The notes beneath the pieces are model-generated. The model worked only from the letters and a program-made list of their open reading frames with translations, searched no databases and was not told the DNA's origin. 64,000 nucleotides of DNA from Chloroflexi bacterium 54-19 (lineage in GTDB: Bacteria; Chloroflexota; Chloroflexia; Chloroheliales; Chloroheliaceae). The position numbers and the translations under genes were made by a program. Of the stretch, positions 51,828-61,267 are shown piece by piece; within the stretch, counting starts at the first letter, position 1; every line of letters begins with the position of its first letter. Where the stretch lies: the NCBI GenBank assembly GCA_001898225.1, contig MKTJ01000012.1, positions 1-64,000 on the forward strand, in the 5' to 3' direction.

Positions 51828-53222
51828 ATGCCTGAAATCAGCCGGAGGGCTGCTCTAAAAGCGTTAGGACTGGCGACCGCTTCGGCGGTCGCCGGTGGCG
51901 CAGTCGCCACCGCAGCCTTCCATTCCCAAGAACAAGCCCAGGCCCCCGGTGCTTCTCCCACCGCACCCGCTCAAGCGACCGCGACCGCTGTTCCTGCGGC
52001 AACGGCTACACCTCAACCGACCGCGACAACCGCACCTGCTCCCGCCGTGGAGTTATTTCCGTTTGAGGGCATCCACCAGGCCGGGGTTATCACCGATCCA
52101 CCCCAGGCGGTACTGATGGTAGCCCTGCAAGTCCTCGGTGAAAAACCCGACGACCTGGTCAAACTCATGCAAATCCTGACCGCGCGCACCCGCGAGATGA
52201 TGGCCGGGCAGATTGGCGTGGCGTCCGCCGAGGACGAAAGGTTCCCGCCCCATAATACCGGCGACCTGGGCTACGACCCGCTCACGGAGGGCCGCCTCTC
52301 TATCATGCTGGGGCTGGGGTCTTCCCTGTTCACCCTGGATGGTAAGGACCGGTTTGGCCTGGCCTCCAAAAAACCGATTGCCCTCAAACCGATGCCACGC
52401 GACCTGGTCGGAGACCGCCTGGCCGGTAGCACGATGCTCGATGGCGATATTTTCCTCCAGATTAGCAGCGACCACCCGCTGGTAAATATGCACGCCTTCC
52501 GCGACATTCTAAAAAATACCAAGGGAATGGTCAGCCCGGTCTGGGTGCAACCCGGTTTTCAGCGCTATTTCCAGAATACCCAGCCGGGCGAAGCCAAGGC
52601 CAGGGGATTGCTCGGCTTCAAAGACGGCACCGCTAACCTGGATACTAAAGATGCCGATTTGATGGCAAAACTGGTCTGGACCGGCTCGGAAGAACCCACC
52701 TGGGCCCAGGGCGGCACCTACGTGGCCGTCCGTATTATCCGGGAACAGATTGAACGCTGGGATAGGCTCAATCTTTCACAGCAAGAGGCTTCGATTGGCC
52801 GCGTCAAGACGACCGGGGCCGTCCTCGGTAACACTACCGAAACAGCCCTGCCCAGCTATGCCGACGACCCCGACGGCAAGATTGTGCCCCTGAACTCGCA
52901 TATCCGCAAAGCTAACCCGCGCCTGGGCGAGGAAAGCGACAAACGCCGGATGTTGCGCCGGGGTTTCCTTTATGACAACGGGATAGACAAAAGCGGGCTG
53001 CTGGACGCGGGCTTCCTTTTCCAGGGGTTTTGCCGCAATATCGAAGAGCAGTTCGAGTTCGTCAAACGCAACTACATGTCGAACCGGCACTTTCCCAAGC
53101 AAAATACCGGGGTCCAGGACCTTGACGAGTACATTTTCTGCATCGGGGGCGGTTACTTTTTCGTCCCGGCAGGAGTGAAAAAAGAAGACCGTTTCGTGGC
53201 CGATACCCTGCTTCTGGGCTAA
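51828..53222 (+). CDS. efeB: Deferrochelatase/peroxidase EfeB (Dyp-type), Tat-exported
   Basis: A 464-residue heme peroxidase. The N-terminus MPEISRRAALKALGLATASA is a twin-arginine (Tat) signal. A Pro/Thr/Ala linker follows to about 72. The DyP domain shows RTREMMAGQIG, the GFKDGTANLD motif (GXXDG with catalytic Asp near residue 268), and the C-terminal FQGFCRNIEEQFEFVKR. EfeB extracts iron from heme or oxidises Fe2+ for uptake through EfeU. Export folded via Tat fits cofactor loading in the cytoplasm. It closes the operon and is followed by a strong terminator. Confidence 0.95.
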   Translation: MPEISRRAALKALGLATASAVAGGAVATAAFHSQEQAQAPGASPTAPAQATATAVPAATATPQPTATTAPAPAVELFPFEGIHQAGVITDPPQAVLMVALQVLGEKPDDLVKLMQILTARTREMMAGQIGVASAEDERFPPHNTGDLGYDPLTEGRLSIMLGLGSSLFTLDGKDRFGLASKKPIALKPMPRDLVGDRLAGSTMLDGDIFLQISSDHPLVNMHAFRDILKNTKGMVSPVWVQPGFQRYFQNTQPGEAKARGLLGFKDGTANLDTKDADLMAKLVWTGSEEPTWAQGGTYVAVRIIREQIERWDRLNLSQQEASIGRVKTTGAVLGNTTETALPSYADDPDGKIVPLNSHIRKANPRLGEESDKRRMLRRGFLYDNGIDKSGLLDAGFLFQGFCRNIEEQFEFVKRNYMSNRHFPKQNTGVQDLDEYIFCIGGGYFFVPAGVKKEDRFVADTLLLG

Positions 53223-53239
53223 ACCGCCCAGAATGAGAA

Positions 53240-53285
53240 AAAGCTCCTTTGAAGCCTGTTGTGTGTTTCAAAGGAGCTTTAATTT
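53240..53285 (+). terminator. Rho-independent terminator of the efe operon
   Basis: A perfect 13-bp stem, AAAGCTCCTTTGA / TCAAAGGAGCTTT, with a 15-base loop, then AATTTT. Confidence 0.85.
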
Positions 53286-53576
53286 TAAGTGAGAACCGGT
53301 TAAACCGCCCGGTTGTCACGGCTACCGTGTTAAACCCACCCCTGAATCTTTCTTTTACCGCAAAAATTGAACTCAGGCTATGCTTTTTTTACCCTTTTTA
53401 GGTGATTACAATCACACCCTCGACGGGCTTAAAATGCTTGATTTTCTCAGAATGATGACTTAAAATGACTCCAAGTGTGCATATAAAGTCTGTTTCCCGG
53501 ACGGGATATTTGCACCAGTTCTATGTTATTTCAACTTAAATCTCAGAGAAATCCAGGTCAATTGAGGGGCCATTTA
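53286..53576 (+). promoter_or_regulatory. Upstream region of the FHA gene with a CRP/FNR-like site
   Basis: GGTGA-TTACAA-TCACA at 53401-53416 matches the TGTGA-N6-TCACA pattern of CRP/FNR-family regulators in nine of ten half-site positions. CTTAAAATG occurs twice (53429 and 53460). No ORF is seen before the FHA start. Confidence 0.45.
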
Positions 53577-54845
53577 ATGGAACTAATGGTAGAGTCGGGT
53601 CCAGACAAGGGTAAAACATTCGAAGTAGGCCCGGCAATGTTAGTGGCAGGACGTCAGGCCGGGGTAGACATTCTGCTAAATGATGACCAGATTTCCCGTC
53701 GGCATGCCTCCTTCGAAGAAGTCAACAATGTCCTGTTTTTGAACGACCTCGGCTCGGCTAACGGCACCCGCCTGAATGGCCGGACCATTTCGGCGAATCA
53801 GCCGGTATCACTGACGCCGGGGGACCGGGTCCAGATTGGCCGGACCACTCTGCTGGTCCAGGGAACCCAGGCTGGCGGTGACCCTTTCAAGACCGAGGTA
53901 GCCGGGGCCATCCCGCCCGCGCCCCATATTATTAGCCCGGCTGCACCGGCCTATTCCAATTCGCCTGCCGGAGCATATTCGAACGAACCGCAGGGCGGCT
54001 ACTACCAGCAGCCGAATAATGCCTATAACAGCCCCGCCCAGCCCCCGGCCTATAGCAACAACAATCCCAATTCGTACAATGCCCAACCACAACAAGCCTA
54101 CTACCAGCCTCAACAACCCGCCCCGGTCGCCCGGAAAAAGGGTAGCTCGGCCCCGATTATTATTGGCGTACTGGCAATTATCGTGGTGGCGGCGGTTGCT
54201 ATCGGCGCGATTTTCTTTTTAAGCAAAGGCACTACAACTGCCACGCCTACCGTGCAGGGCTCGACTACCGGGACGCCAAGCGCCACCCAGGGCCCCGAAC
54301 AACCCATCAAACAGGCGATGGTTGGCCCCAGCGGTAGCAACGCCTTGCCGCCTGCGCCGCCGGACCCGAACGCCGCGACCCCTACACCCAACCCGACCAC
54401 TAATCCCGGCGCGGCGGGGAGCACCACCGCCCTCGGAATTTCCGTCAAGTACCCGACCGATTGGAAGACCAGTGTTGACGAAAGCAAGAGCGTTATTGAA
54501 AGCGACGCCCCGGATGGTGTAAGCTTTAGCCTGATTTACCGGCGGTCCGGTCTGTCGGGCAGCGCGGTTGACCGGCTTACGGCTTACCTGCAAAACATCG
54601 AACCAAACATTACCAACTTCACTTTGACCCAGCAACCCAAGTTTACTTCGTCAGATAACACGATTGCGGATGCCTATGTTACATTTACCGACAAAGATGG
54701 TAAACTACTCCAACGGGATTATATTCTGGCGACTAACAATAAAGCTGGCGATACTTATTTCATTCATTTTTCGACCGAAGATGCATCGTTCGACAGCCAA
54801 ATAAGTACGTTTAATTCCATTTTACAATCTATAGTCATAAATTAA
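53577..54845 (+). CDS. Membrane-anchored FHA-domain protein with extracytoplasmic C-terminal domain
   Basis: A 422-residue protein. An N-terminal FHA phosphothreonine-binding domain (1-95) has the conserved GRxxxxDxxL, SRRHA and GSANGT positions (VAGRQAGVDILLNDDQISRRHA, LGSANGTRLNG). A Pro/Tyr/Asn/Gln-rich linker (~105-180) leads to one membrane helix (APIIIGVLAIIVVAAVAIG, ~190-212). A Thr/Pro linker and a ~145-residue outer domain follow, beginning ISVKYPTDWKTSVDESKS, of PsbP/DcrB-like appearance. The FHA side is cytoplasmic. The start is the ATG at 53577 with GAGGGG upstream; an in-frame ATG 54 bases earlier lacks one. It begins a four-gene series with PP2C, subtilase and APH-type kinase. 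Confidence 0.92.
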   Translation: MELMVESGPDKGKTFEVGPAMLVAGRQAGVDILLNDDQISRRHASFEEVNNVLFLNDLGSANGTRLNGRTISANQPVSLTPGDRVQIGRTTLLVQGTQAGGDPFKTEVAGAIPPAPHIISPAAPAYSNSPAGAYSNEPQGGYYQQPNNAYNSPAQPPAYSNNNPNSYNAQPQQAYYQPQQPAPVARKKGSSAPIIIGVLAIIVVAAVAIGAIFFLSKGTTTATPTVQGSTTGTPSATQGPEQPIKQAMVGPSGSNALPPAPPDPNAATPTPNPTTNPGAAGSTTALGISVKYPTDWKTSVDESKSVIESDAPDGVSFSLIYRRSGLSGSAVDRLTAYLQNIEPNITNFTLTQQPKFTSSDNTIADAYVTFTDKDGKLLQRDYILATNNKAGDTYFIHFSTEDASFDSQISTFNSILQSIVIN

Positions 54846-54877
54846 GCGAAATTGGCCTATTTGCTGAGAGGAAATAA

Positions 54878-56614
54878 TTGCTAAAGCTAGAACCGGTGGC
54901 CCTTACCGATGTAGGGCGTAAACGAAGTAATAACCAGGATTACCTGGGTGACCTTATCTTCAAAAGCGGGCGCAAATACGGTCCTGAGAAATTGAACGAC
55001 CGGGGTCACCTGTTTGCCGTTGCCGACGGGATGGGCGGTTACGCAGGCGGCGAGGTTGCCAGCGAACTGGCTATTACCACTTTGTTTGAACGCTATTACA
55101 ACGGGACTTCCTCCGGTGACATCGGCACCGACCTGAGCGATGCTATCAAGGCCGCCAACCTCAAAGTGCATACCGAAGCCAGCGGGAGCGGGCGCCCTCA
55201 GATGGGCACCACCCTCACGACTGTCCTGGTTAAAGGCAATAAGGCTATCTTTGGCAATGTCGGCGACAGCCGGACTTATCTTATCCGCCAGGGACTGGCC
55301 GAACGGGTCACTCACGACCATTCGCTCGTCCAGGACCAGATTGACGCCGGAGTGTTGACCCCGGAGCAAGCCGAACGCAGCGCCATCAAGAATTTTATTA
55401 CCAGGGCTATCGGCCACCGCGACGACGTGGAGTCGGACCTTTTTGAGCGGGAAATTCAGCCGGGCGATGTCCTCTTGCTCTGTTCGGATGGTCTACACGG
55501 CCTGGTAAAAGAGCAGGAAATGGGCACAATTGTCGCCACGGCTCCCTCCATGCAGGAAGCCGCCCAGGACCTGGTGAACATGGCGAACGAACGGGGCGGC
55601 CCCGATAACATCAGCGTGATGCTTATCAAGGTCGAAGACATTGGCGAACCTCTGCCGAATATTCTCAAAGGGCGCGAACCGGTCTACAACTCCAACCGCC
55701 ATCTTTTCAACCAGACCACCGAGCCGTTGGGCGCGGTCTCGGCTTCTGCCGCCACGACCGTTTCGCAGGCCGACCGGGCCACGGTGCCTTCGCCGGTCCC
55801 GGTCCCTGCCGCGATACCCTCGGCCTACTCCCAACCGACCGCCCAGATGGCAACCGTTAGCGAAACCGAAATGAAGAAAGGCGGGGGCCGGGGCATCATC
55901 CTGGGGATTATTGGTCTCCTGGTTGTCGCCGCCATTGCCGTCATTGTCTTTGTATTAATTTCGGGACAACCTAACCCGACCCCGGTCCCGGCGACCACCC
56001 TCCCGCCGCAAACGTCTGCTGCCGCCGCAACCCCGACCGTAACCGCAACCCCGGCCACGACCGCCACCCGGACCACCGTAGCGGCCCTGCCTACCGCCAC
56101 CCCGCCCGCCGGGACTGCCGCGCCTGGTACCGGCAGTGGGAGCGCCAGTGGAGCCGTCGCTAACCCCACCCCGACCGGGGACCGGAATCCACGTGGCACC
56201 GTCGGTCCAACCGAGGACCAGTCCAATTCGGCCAGTTTTACCAATTGTCCCACGACCACACCTAAAGACGGCCTGCGGTGCTGGCAAATCCAGAACATGG
56301 GCCAGATCAGGACCATTCGGGTCACCCTGGCAAATCCCACCTCCGGCCTGACCCTGAGGCTGCAACCCCCGGCCACAAGCAGCGCGGTAACCATCCCGTT
56401 TAACCTGGAAACAGGGTCGGCTACTACCTTCGAGGCCACCGGGACTCTCTTGCCGGGGCGCTACAGCCTGGTAATAACTAACCCGAATTCTACCGCGTCG
56501 CCGGAAAGTTACGATGTTCTGCTCGAAAACGACCCGGCCCAAATCTGGGGTACACCTGAAGTACAGATCCGCCAGGATAATGACAACCTGGTAATCCTGA
56601 TTAATAATAAATAG
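54878..56614 (+). CDS. PP2C-type protein phosphatase, membrane-anchored
   Basis: A 578-residue protein. The N-terminal PPM/PP2C domain (1-260) has all metal and core motifs: DVGRKRSNNQDY, AVADGMGGYAGGEVAS, GTTLTTVLV, GNVGDSRTYLIR, LLLCSDGLHGLV and GGPDNISVMLIKV. One membrane helix (IILGIIGLLVVAAIAVIVFVL, ~342-362) leads to a Thr/Pro linker. A ~135-residue outer domain with a CPTTTPKDGLRC Cys pair and a PPC-like beta-sandwich (RTIRVTLANPTSGLTLRLQPP) follows. It removes phosphate from Ser/Thr in the cytoplasm; partner kinase unknown. TTG start behind GAGAGGAAA, 32 bases after the FHA stop. The layout mirrors the FHA protein. Confidence 0.93.
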   Translation: MLKLEPVALTDVGRKRSNNQDYLGDLIFKSGRKYGPEKLNDRGHLFAVADGMGGYAGGEVASELAITTLFERYYNGTSSGDIGTDLSDAIKAANLKVHTEASGSGRPQMGTTLTTVLVKGNKAIFGNVGDSRTYLIRQGLAERVTHDHSLVQDQIDAGVLTPEQAERSAIKNFITRAIGHRDDVESDLFEREIQPGDVLLLCSDGLHGLVKEQEMGTIVATAPSMQEAAQDLVNMANERGGPDNISVMLIKVEDIGEPLPNILKGREPVYNSNRHLFNQTTEPLGAVSASAATTVSQADRATVPSPVPVPAAIPSAYSQPTAQMATVSETEMKKGGGRGIILGIIGLLVVAAIAVIVFVLISGQPNPTPVPATTLPPQTSAAAATPTVTATPATTATRTTVAALPTATPPAGTAAPGTGSGSASGAVANPTPTGDRNPRGTVGPTEDQSNSASFTNCPTTTPKDGLRCWQIQNMGQIRTIRVTLANPTSGLTLRLQPPATSSAVTIPFNLETGSATTFEATGTLLPGRYSLVITNPNSTASPESYDVLLENDPAQIWGTPEVQIRQDNDNLVILINNK

Positions 56615-56658
56615 CAACACCGGGTTGTTCGGGTCGGGCAAATAAAGAAAAGGACAAA

Positions 56659-59034
56659 ATGGCCGCTCGACCAGGCTACGCAGGTCTGGATAATTCACTT
56701 TACAAAGGCCAACCGGGCCGGTTTACCCGCCTTGGTTGTCTGCTGGCGTTGTTGGCTACCCTGCTGCTGGCGGCTTGCGGTGACCCCTCGCCCACCCCGG
56801 CGCCTACTCCCTCCACTCTAGTCCAGGATTCGAGCAAAATTGATACGGCCCTGCGCGACCTGCTGGTAAGCTACCAGTCGGGCGGTATCGAGGCGGCCCG
56901 CAATTACGCGAAAGATACCGGCCTTTTAGACGGGCAGGACCGGGTGCGCTTTGGCCTTATCCTGACCGGCCCGGCGGCGGCCCCGGCTATTACCGGACAG
57001 GTCCAGAAGATGGGCGGCGAGGTCTACAGCAGCGCGGACGAACAACTGGCCGTGGCGGTGGACCTCGGCAAACTGACCGCCTACTTCAACCCCTCGGACA
57101 AACGGAATTTTCTCCAGGAATTAGCTTCATTTAAAGAGGTTAAAGAGCTAAAACTGCTGCTGGCCCCACCCCTGGCCGGACCTGCTTTAGCACCGCCGGT
57201 CGCACCGAATGCGGCCCTGAACCAGGGGGTCGCCCTTATCGGGGCGGACCGCTGGCAAAAAGCTGGTTTCAACGGGCAAAACATCAGGGTCGGCATCATA
57301 GATGGCGGTTTCGCGGGGTACCGGGGTTACCTGGGCGGAGCCTTGCCCCCGGCCTCACAGGTCCAGTTAGAATCTTATCTGCCGGGCAACAGCGAGGGGA
57401 GCGAGAATCACGGGGTGGCGGTGGCGGAAATCGTTCACTCACTGGCGCCCCAGGCCAACCTGATACTAGCGCCAATCGAGGATGAAATTGGGTTCAGCCG
57501 GGCCGTCCAATTCTTTATCGACAAAAAGGTCCAGATTATCCAGATTTCGCTCGGCTGGGGCGGCATTTTCCCCGGTGACGGCACCGGAAAAATGGACGAG
57601 ATGCTGGATAAAGCCCGCCAGGCCGGGATTCTCCCGGTGGTTTCGACCGGGAATTATGGGCAGTCCCACTACATGGCGACTTTCAACCCGGACGCAAACG
57701 GCTTCGAGCAATTCGGCAGCAACAAGATAACCCTCAAACTTTCCGCCGAAGCGACCTCGGCCTGGGTCTCCCTGCGCTGGGAGGAACCCTGGAACGCCCC
57801 GCAGACCAACCTCGACCTCTATCTGCTCGACTCGGCCCAACGGCCCGTGGCGAGTTCGCGTAACGAGCAGGGGGAAGGTTTTTCTAAGCCGCCCACCGAA
57901 CTGGCACCTTTCCGAGCCCAACCCGGCCAGACCTATTATATCCAGGTCAAATGGGCCAATCCTGCAAAAAGCCTACCCTCGGCCAATTTGCGCTTCCACC
58001 TGTTCGCTTACAATGCGACCCTGGAAGAATCTACCGCCGAAAGCAGCCTGGCGACCCCCGCCGACGCTCGCGGGGCGCTCAGCGTTGGTGCGACCAACTG
58101 GCAGAACGATAAGTTGGAGCCCTACAGTTCGCGGGGACCGACGCTCGATAACCGGGCCAAACCGGACCTGGTCGGACCTAGCGACGTGAACGGAAGTGTC
58201 TTCAACCAGCCATTCGAGGGTACCAGCGCTTCTGCGCCCCAGGTCTCCGGCGCTGCCGCCCTGGTCTGGAGCGCCGCCCCCGAAATGACCGCCGACCAGG
58301 TAGCGTCCTATCTGCAACGCAATGCTTTCGACCTGGGAGCCGCCGGACCGGACCCCCTCTATGGGTTCGGGCGGGTTAAACTCGGCTCGGAGGAGGCCGC
58401 CCGCGAGGGTTTGCCCGGTCTGCTGGGTCCGGTCGCCAACGGCGCGCCCTTTAGCGACGACTTCAGCGCCGCCGACAGCGGTCTACCCAACAACAAACTG
58501 GCATTTTATGCCACGCCCGGTGCCACCGGCCAGGGCTACCGGGTGGTGGCCCGCCCCGGCGAATTAAACTGGAATTCGTACCTGGGCCATTCTTTTGAGG
58601 AATTCCGGGCCAGCGTCACCATCCAACCGGAGGCAATCTCCCCGGCGCTGTTCTACGGCCTGATTTTCTGGCAGCAAGGCCCTGACGATTACTATACCTG
58701 GCTGGTCAGCCAACAGCGTTACGCGGTCTTCAAACATAGCGGCTCGTCCTGGACCGCCCTGAGCGATTGGAGCCAGGAGGCAGCCCTGCCGGTTAGCGGC
58801 CCGGTGTCGTTGAGCCTGGAAGCGACCACCGGTTATCTCCGGCTTAGCCTGGGCGGGAAAATAATCCAGACCCTTACTTTTAAGAGCGGGACCAACCTCG
58901 CACCGCCGGGACAACTGGGCGGCAAGTTTGGCTTTGGGGCCGGGCTTTTCGGCCTGGAACAAACCCCTGCTAACGAAAATGACCCGGTCGTAACCTTTCA
59001 AAACCTCTTAATCACGCCGCTCTCTACCCGGTAA
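56659..59034 (+). CDS. Subtilisin-family (S8) serine protease lipoprotein
   Basis: A 791-residue secreted protease. Signal segment (~27-45) ends LLLAAC (lipobox Cys near 46), preceded by a long 25-residue N-terminus. A pro-domain-like region extends to ~195. The S8 domain has Asp in VRVGIIDGGFAGYRG near 215, His in SENHGVAVAEIVHSL near 255, and Ser in FEGTSASAPQVSGAAAL near 520. An insertion of about 120 residues (~350-470) between His and Ser looks like a PPC-like beta domain. The C-terminal ~180 residues resemble a concanavalin-like jellyroll. The triad is intact. It starts 45 bases after the PP2C gene and ends 27 bases before the kinase-like gene. Confidence 0.92.
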   Translation: MAARPGYAGLDNSLYKGQPGRFTRLGCLLALLATLLLAACGDPSPTPAPTPSTLVQDSSKIDTALRDLLVSYQSGGIEAARNYAKDTGLLDGQDRVRFGLILTGPAAAPAITGQVQKMGGEVYSSADEQLAVAVDLGKLTAYFNPSDKRNFLQELASFKEVKELKLLLAPPLAGPALAPPVAPNAALNQGVALIGADRWQKAGFNGQNIRVGIIDGGFAGYRGYLGGALPPASQVQLESYLPGNSEGSENHGVAVAEIVHSLAPQANLILAPIEDEIGFSRAVQFFIDKKVQIIQISLGWGGIFPGDGTGKMDEMLDKARQAGILPVVSTGNYGQSHYMATFNPDANGFEQFGSNKITLKLSAEATSAWVSLRWEEPWNAPQTNLDLYLLDSAQRPVASSRNEQGEGFSKPPTELAPFRAQPGQTYYIQVKWANPAKSLPSANLRFHLFAYNATLEESTAESSLATPADARGALSVGATNWQNDKLEPYSSRGPTLDNRAKPDLVGPSDVNGSVFNQPFEGTSASAPQVSGAAALVWSAAPEMTADQVASYLQRNAFDLGAAGPDPLYGFGRVKLGSEEAAREGLPGLLGPVANGAPFSDDFSAADSGLPNNKLAFYATPGATGQGYRVVARPGELNWNSYLGHSFEEFRASVTIQPEAISPALFYGLIFWQQGPDDYYTWLVSQQRYAVFKHSGSSWTALSDWSQEAALPVSGPVSLSLEATTGYLRLSLGGKIIQTLTFKSGTNLAPPGQLGGKFGFGAGLFGLEQTPANENDPVVTFQNLLITPLSTR

Positions 59035-59060
59035 TCAAACCTATCTTGGGGTAACTTTTA

Positions 59061-60086
59061 GTGACTTTTGACCGCAAACAACTCCAAAAGACCCTCACCA
59101 GGGCCAGGTTAGCCGCGATACTAGGGAAATTCTTTACCATACCGCCGGAAATACTTTCTTATAAAGCCAATAACCGGGGGAAAACAAACCTGGTTTATTT
59201 CCTGGCAACTAAGGATAAACCCCTGATACTCCATATTTTGAACCCATCCACAAATATGGGCTTTACCAGGAACCAGGAAGACCTGGATTATACGATTTCG
59301 TTTGAAAACGCGGTAAGGGAAGGAGGGGTGCCGCTAGCCTATCGCTATCCTGGTCCCACTGGTCAGGGATATGTCGTGGAACGCCTTGGCGAGGCCATTT
59401 ATTTTGTGACCCTGCACGACTTTGTGCCGGGCAGACATCACCGCAGCCTGGATACAGCGAAATTAAGGACGCTGGGCGCGACGGTTGCCCGGATGCACCG
59501 CGCCGTGGAAAACTTTTCGCCCACCGCTTTGCCGAGTCGAAACTGGTCGGTCAGCGAGTTGCCAGAACAATTTTTTGAGAGGCAGCAGAAAGGTCATACA
59601 AACCCGAACCTGGAAAGTTACCTGGCGGAATTGGATGCCACCGGCAAAGAAGCGCGCCGTTTTATCGTGGAAAAAGTAAAAGGGCTGGCAAAATTCCCGG
59701 TTCACCAGGATATAAACGGCGCAAACCTTATATACCAGGATAACCGGTTGCAGGCGATTATAGACTTCGATAACAGTCACGACGACTATCTTTTTGAAGA
59801 CCTAGTCACCCCGCTCCTAAATCACTGCGGTTTTACATCCTCAAAACTTACCTCCCAGGCCACCCATCATTTCCTGGATAGTTATGCGCAGCATCGGAGT
59901 TTTCCCGACCTTGAGTTGGAGCTTTGCCTGTATGCCTGGTTAGCTTTCCAGGCCTGGTATGGCGCAACCACCCTGGCGAATAAATTTGAAGACAGAGCGT
60001 ACACGCCGAATAACCTGGAAAGCCTGGCAAAAAGGACGCAGGCCAGGGTCCAGAATATCCAGCAAATGCTAAGGAAAACTGTTTGA
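59061..60086 (+). CDS. APH-fold phosphotransferase (aminoglycoside/homoserine kinase II-like)
   Basis: A 341-residue protein kinase-like phosphotransferase. The N-lobe has YKANNRGKTNLVYFLATKDKPLILHIL. The catalytic loop reads PVHQDINGANLIYQDNRLQAIIDFDNSHDDYLFEDL, giving the HxDxxxxN Brenner motif (near 214-221) and the metal-binding DFD (near 234). The closest families are APH phosphotransferases and ThrB2-type homoserine kinases, and small metabolite phosphorylation is their usual role. GTG start with GGGGTAA upstream. It ends the FHA-PP2C-subtilase series; a role in that system is only inferred from position. Its stop lies two bases from that of kdgK. Confidence 0.85.
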   Translation: MTFDRKQLQKTLTRARLAAILGKFFTIPPEILSYKANNRGKTNLVYFLATKDKPLILHILNPSTNMGFTRNQEDLDYTISFENAVREGGVPLAYRYPGPTGQGYVVERLGEAIYFVTLHDFVPGRHHRSLDTAKLRTLGATVARMHRAVENFSPTALPSRNWSVSELPEQFFERQQKGHTNPNLESYLAELDATGKEARRFIVEKVKGLAKFPVHQDINGANLIYQDNRLQAIIDFDNSHDDYLFEDLVTPLLNHCGFTSSKLTSQATHHFLDSYAQHRSFPDLELELCLYAWLAFQAWYGATTLANKFEDRAYTPNNLESLAKRTQARVQNIQQMLRKTV

Positions 60087-60088
60087 AT

Positions 60089-61105
60089 CTAGCGGAAGAC
60101 ACCGGGCGCAGCCCCGGACGTGTCGGATGCGACCAGTTTGGCGGCCTCGTCCCGGCTGATGATGGGCATGTCGCCGGGAGTGCTGTATTTCAAAGAAGCC
60201 GCCGCCGCGCCCCAGCGCAGGGCCAGCCCCAACCGTTCCGGCGCGAACCTTTTGGCGGTGTTGCCGTAGAGGAAGCCGTAAAGCAGCCCGGCGGCAAAGG
60301 CATCCCCGCCCCCAATCCGGCCCACCTCCGCCGCGGGAAAGACCGGCTGCCGGACTATTTCGCCACCGGGAGCGCGCCCCATTGCCCCTTCTTTGCCGAG
60401 GGTCAGGACGACCAGGGCCTGGGGATACTGCTCCTGCAAAAAGGCCAGGGTTTCATCAGGAGTGGTGCTGGCTGGCAGGCTGTAAATTAGCCGGGCATCG
60501 CGAACCGGCGCAATCAAGAGGTCGGCGGCACGGGCAAAAGAATCGCACCCGGCCCTGGCTTGCTCCGGCGACCACAACCGGGCCCGGTAATTGAGGTCGA
60601 AACTGAAACCCCACCCGGCTTTCTTAGCCAGTTCGAGGGCGCGAAAGGCGGTCGCGGCGGCCAGGGGGCTGACCGCCGGAGTTATACCGGTCAGGTGCAA
60701 GACCCGGCCCATTTCCGGCTCGAAAAAGTCGGCGGGAAGGTCGTTCGGCTGCATCCGGCTCAGGGCGCTATTGGCCCGGTCGTAGACCACCGAACTGCCA
60801 CGTGGCGCCAGACCTTCTTCCAGGAAATAGAGGCCGATGCGGTCCTGGTCGGTCCAGCAGACCCCCGACGTATCCACCCCGAACCCTTTAAGGGTGTTAT
60901 CAATCAGGTAGCCGAGGCCGTTTTTGGTCAGGCGCGAAAGCCAGCGCGCTTTCAGACCCAGGCGGGCCAGCCCGACCGAGGTATTCGATTCGCTGCCGCC
61001 GACCTCAATATCAAAGCTGATGGCTTGCTCAATCCGGCGCATCTGGGGCGGAGTCAAACGCAACATCGTTTCGCCCAGGGTTACTACATCAAAGCGGTCT
61101 GCCAT
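60089..61105 (-). CDS. kdgK: 2-keto-3-deoxygluconate kinase (PfkB family)
   Basis: A 338-residue sugar kinase of the ribokinase/PfkB family. DVVTLGETMLRLTPP and GGSESNTSVGLARLGLKARWLSRLTKNGLG (residues ~34-63) form the N-terminal PfkB signature region. GRIGGGDAFAAGLLYGFL near 262-280 is the C-terminal signature with the catalytic Asp in GGGDAF. The substrate assignment as KDG rests on similarity to KdgK-type sequences (YFLEEG, VVYDRANSALS) and on the KDPG aldolase gene upstream on the same strand. Phosphorylation gives KDPG, which Eda then splits. ATG behind GAGGGG. Confidence 0.88.
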   Translation of the reverse strand: MADRFDVVTLGETMLRLTPPQMRRIEQAISFDIEVGGSESNTSVGLARLGLKARWLSRLTKNGLGYLIDNTLKGFGVDTSGVCWTDQDRIGLYFLEEGLAPRGSSVVYDRANSALSRMQPNDLPADFFEPEMGRVLHLTGITPAVSPLAAATAFRALELAKKAGWGFSFDLNYRARLWSPEQARAGCDSFARAADLLIAPVRDARLIYSLPASTTPDETLAFLQEQYPQALVVLTLGKEGAMGRAPGGEIVRQPVFPAAEVGRIGGGDAFAAGLLYGFLYGNTAKRFAPERLGLALRWGAAAASLKYSTPGDMPIISRDEAAKLVASDTSGAAPGVFR

Positions 61106-61204
61106 TTCCCCTCAATTTTCTTTTTATATCAATATTGAATCCGCGATGGACGAATCATACCGGACGGATGTGAGCGAAGCAAACGACCTCGATTCTAAGT
61201 GCGA

Positions 61205-61262
61205 CCGACCGTGATATTGTCCAACGGACCGGAGATTCCTCGACTACGCTCGGAATGACAAA
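61205..61262. repeat. Dispersed intergenic repeat, copy 2 (inverted relative to copy 1)
   Basis: 61205-61233 is the reverse complement of 17088-17116 with two mismatches over 29 bases. The block continues with AGATTCCTCGACTACGCTCG and ends GGAATGACAA. It lies in the kdgK-eda spacer and leads into the heptamer array. Confidence 0.75.
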
Positions 61263-61267
61263 AACCA

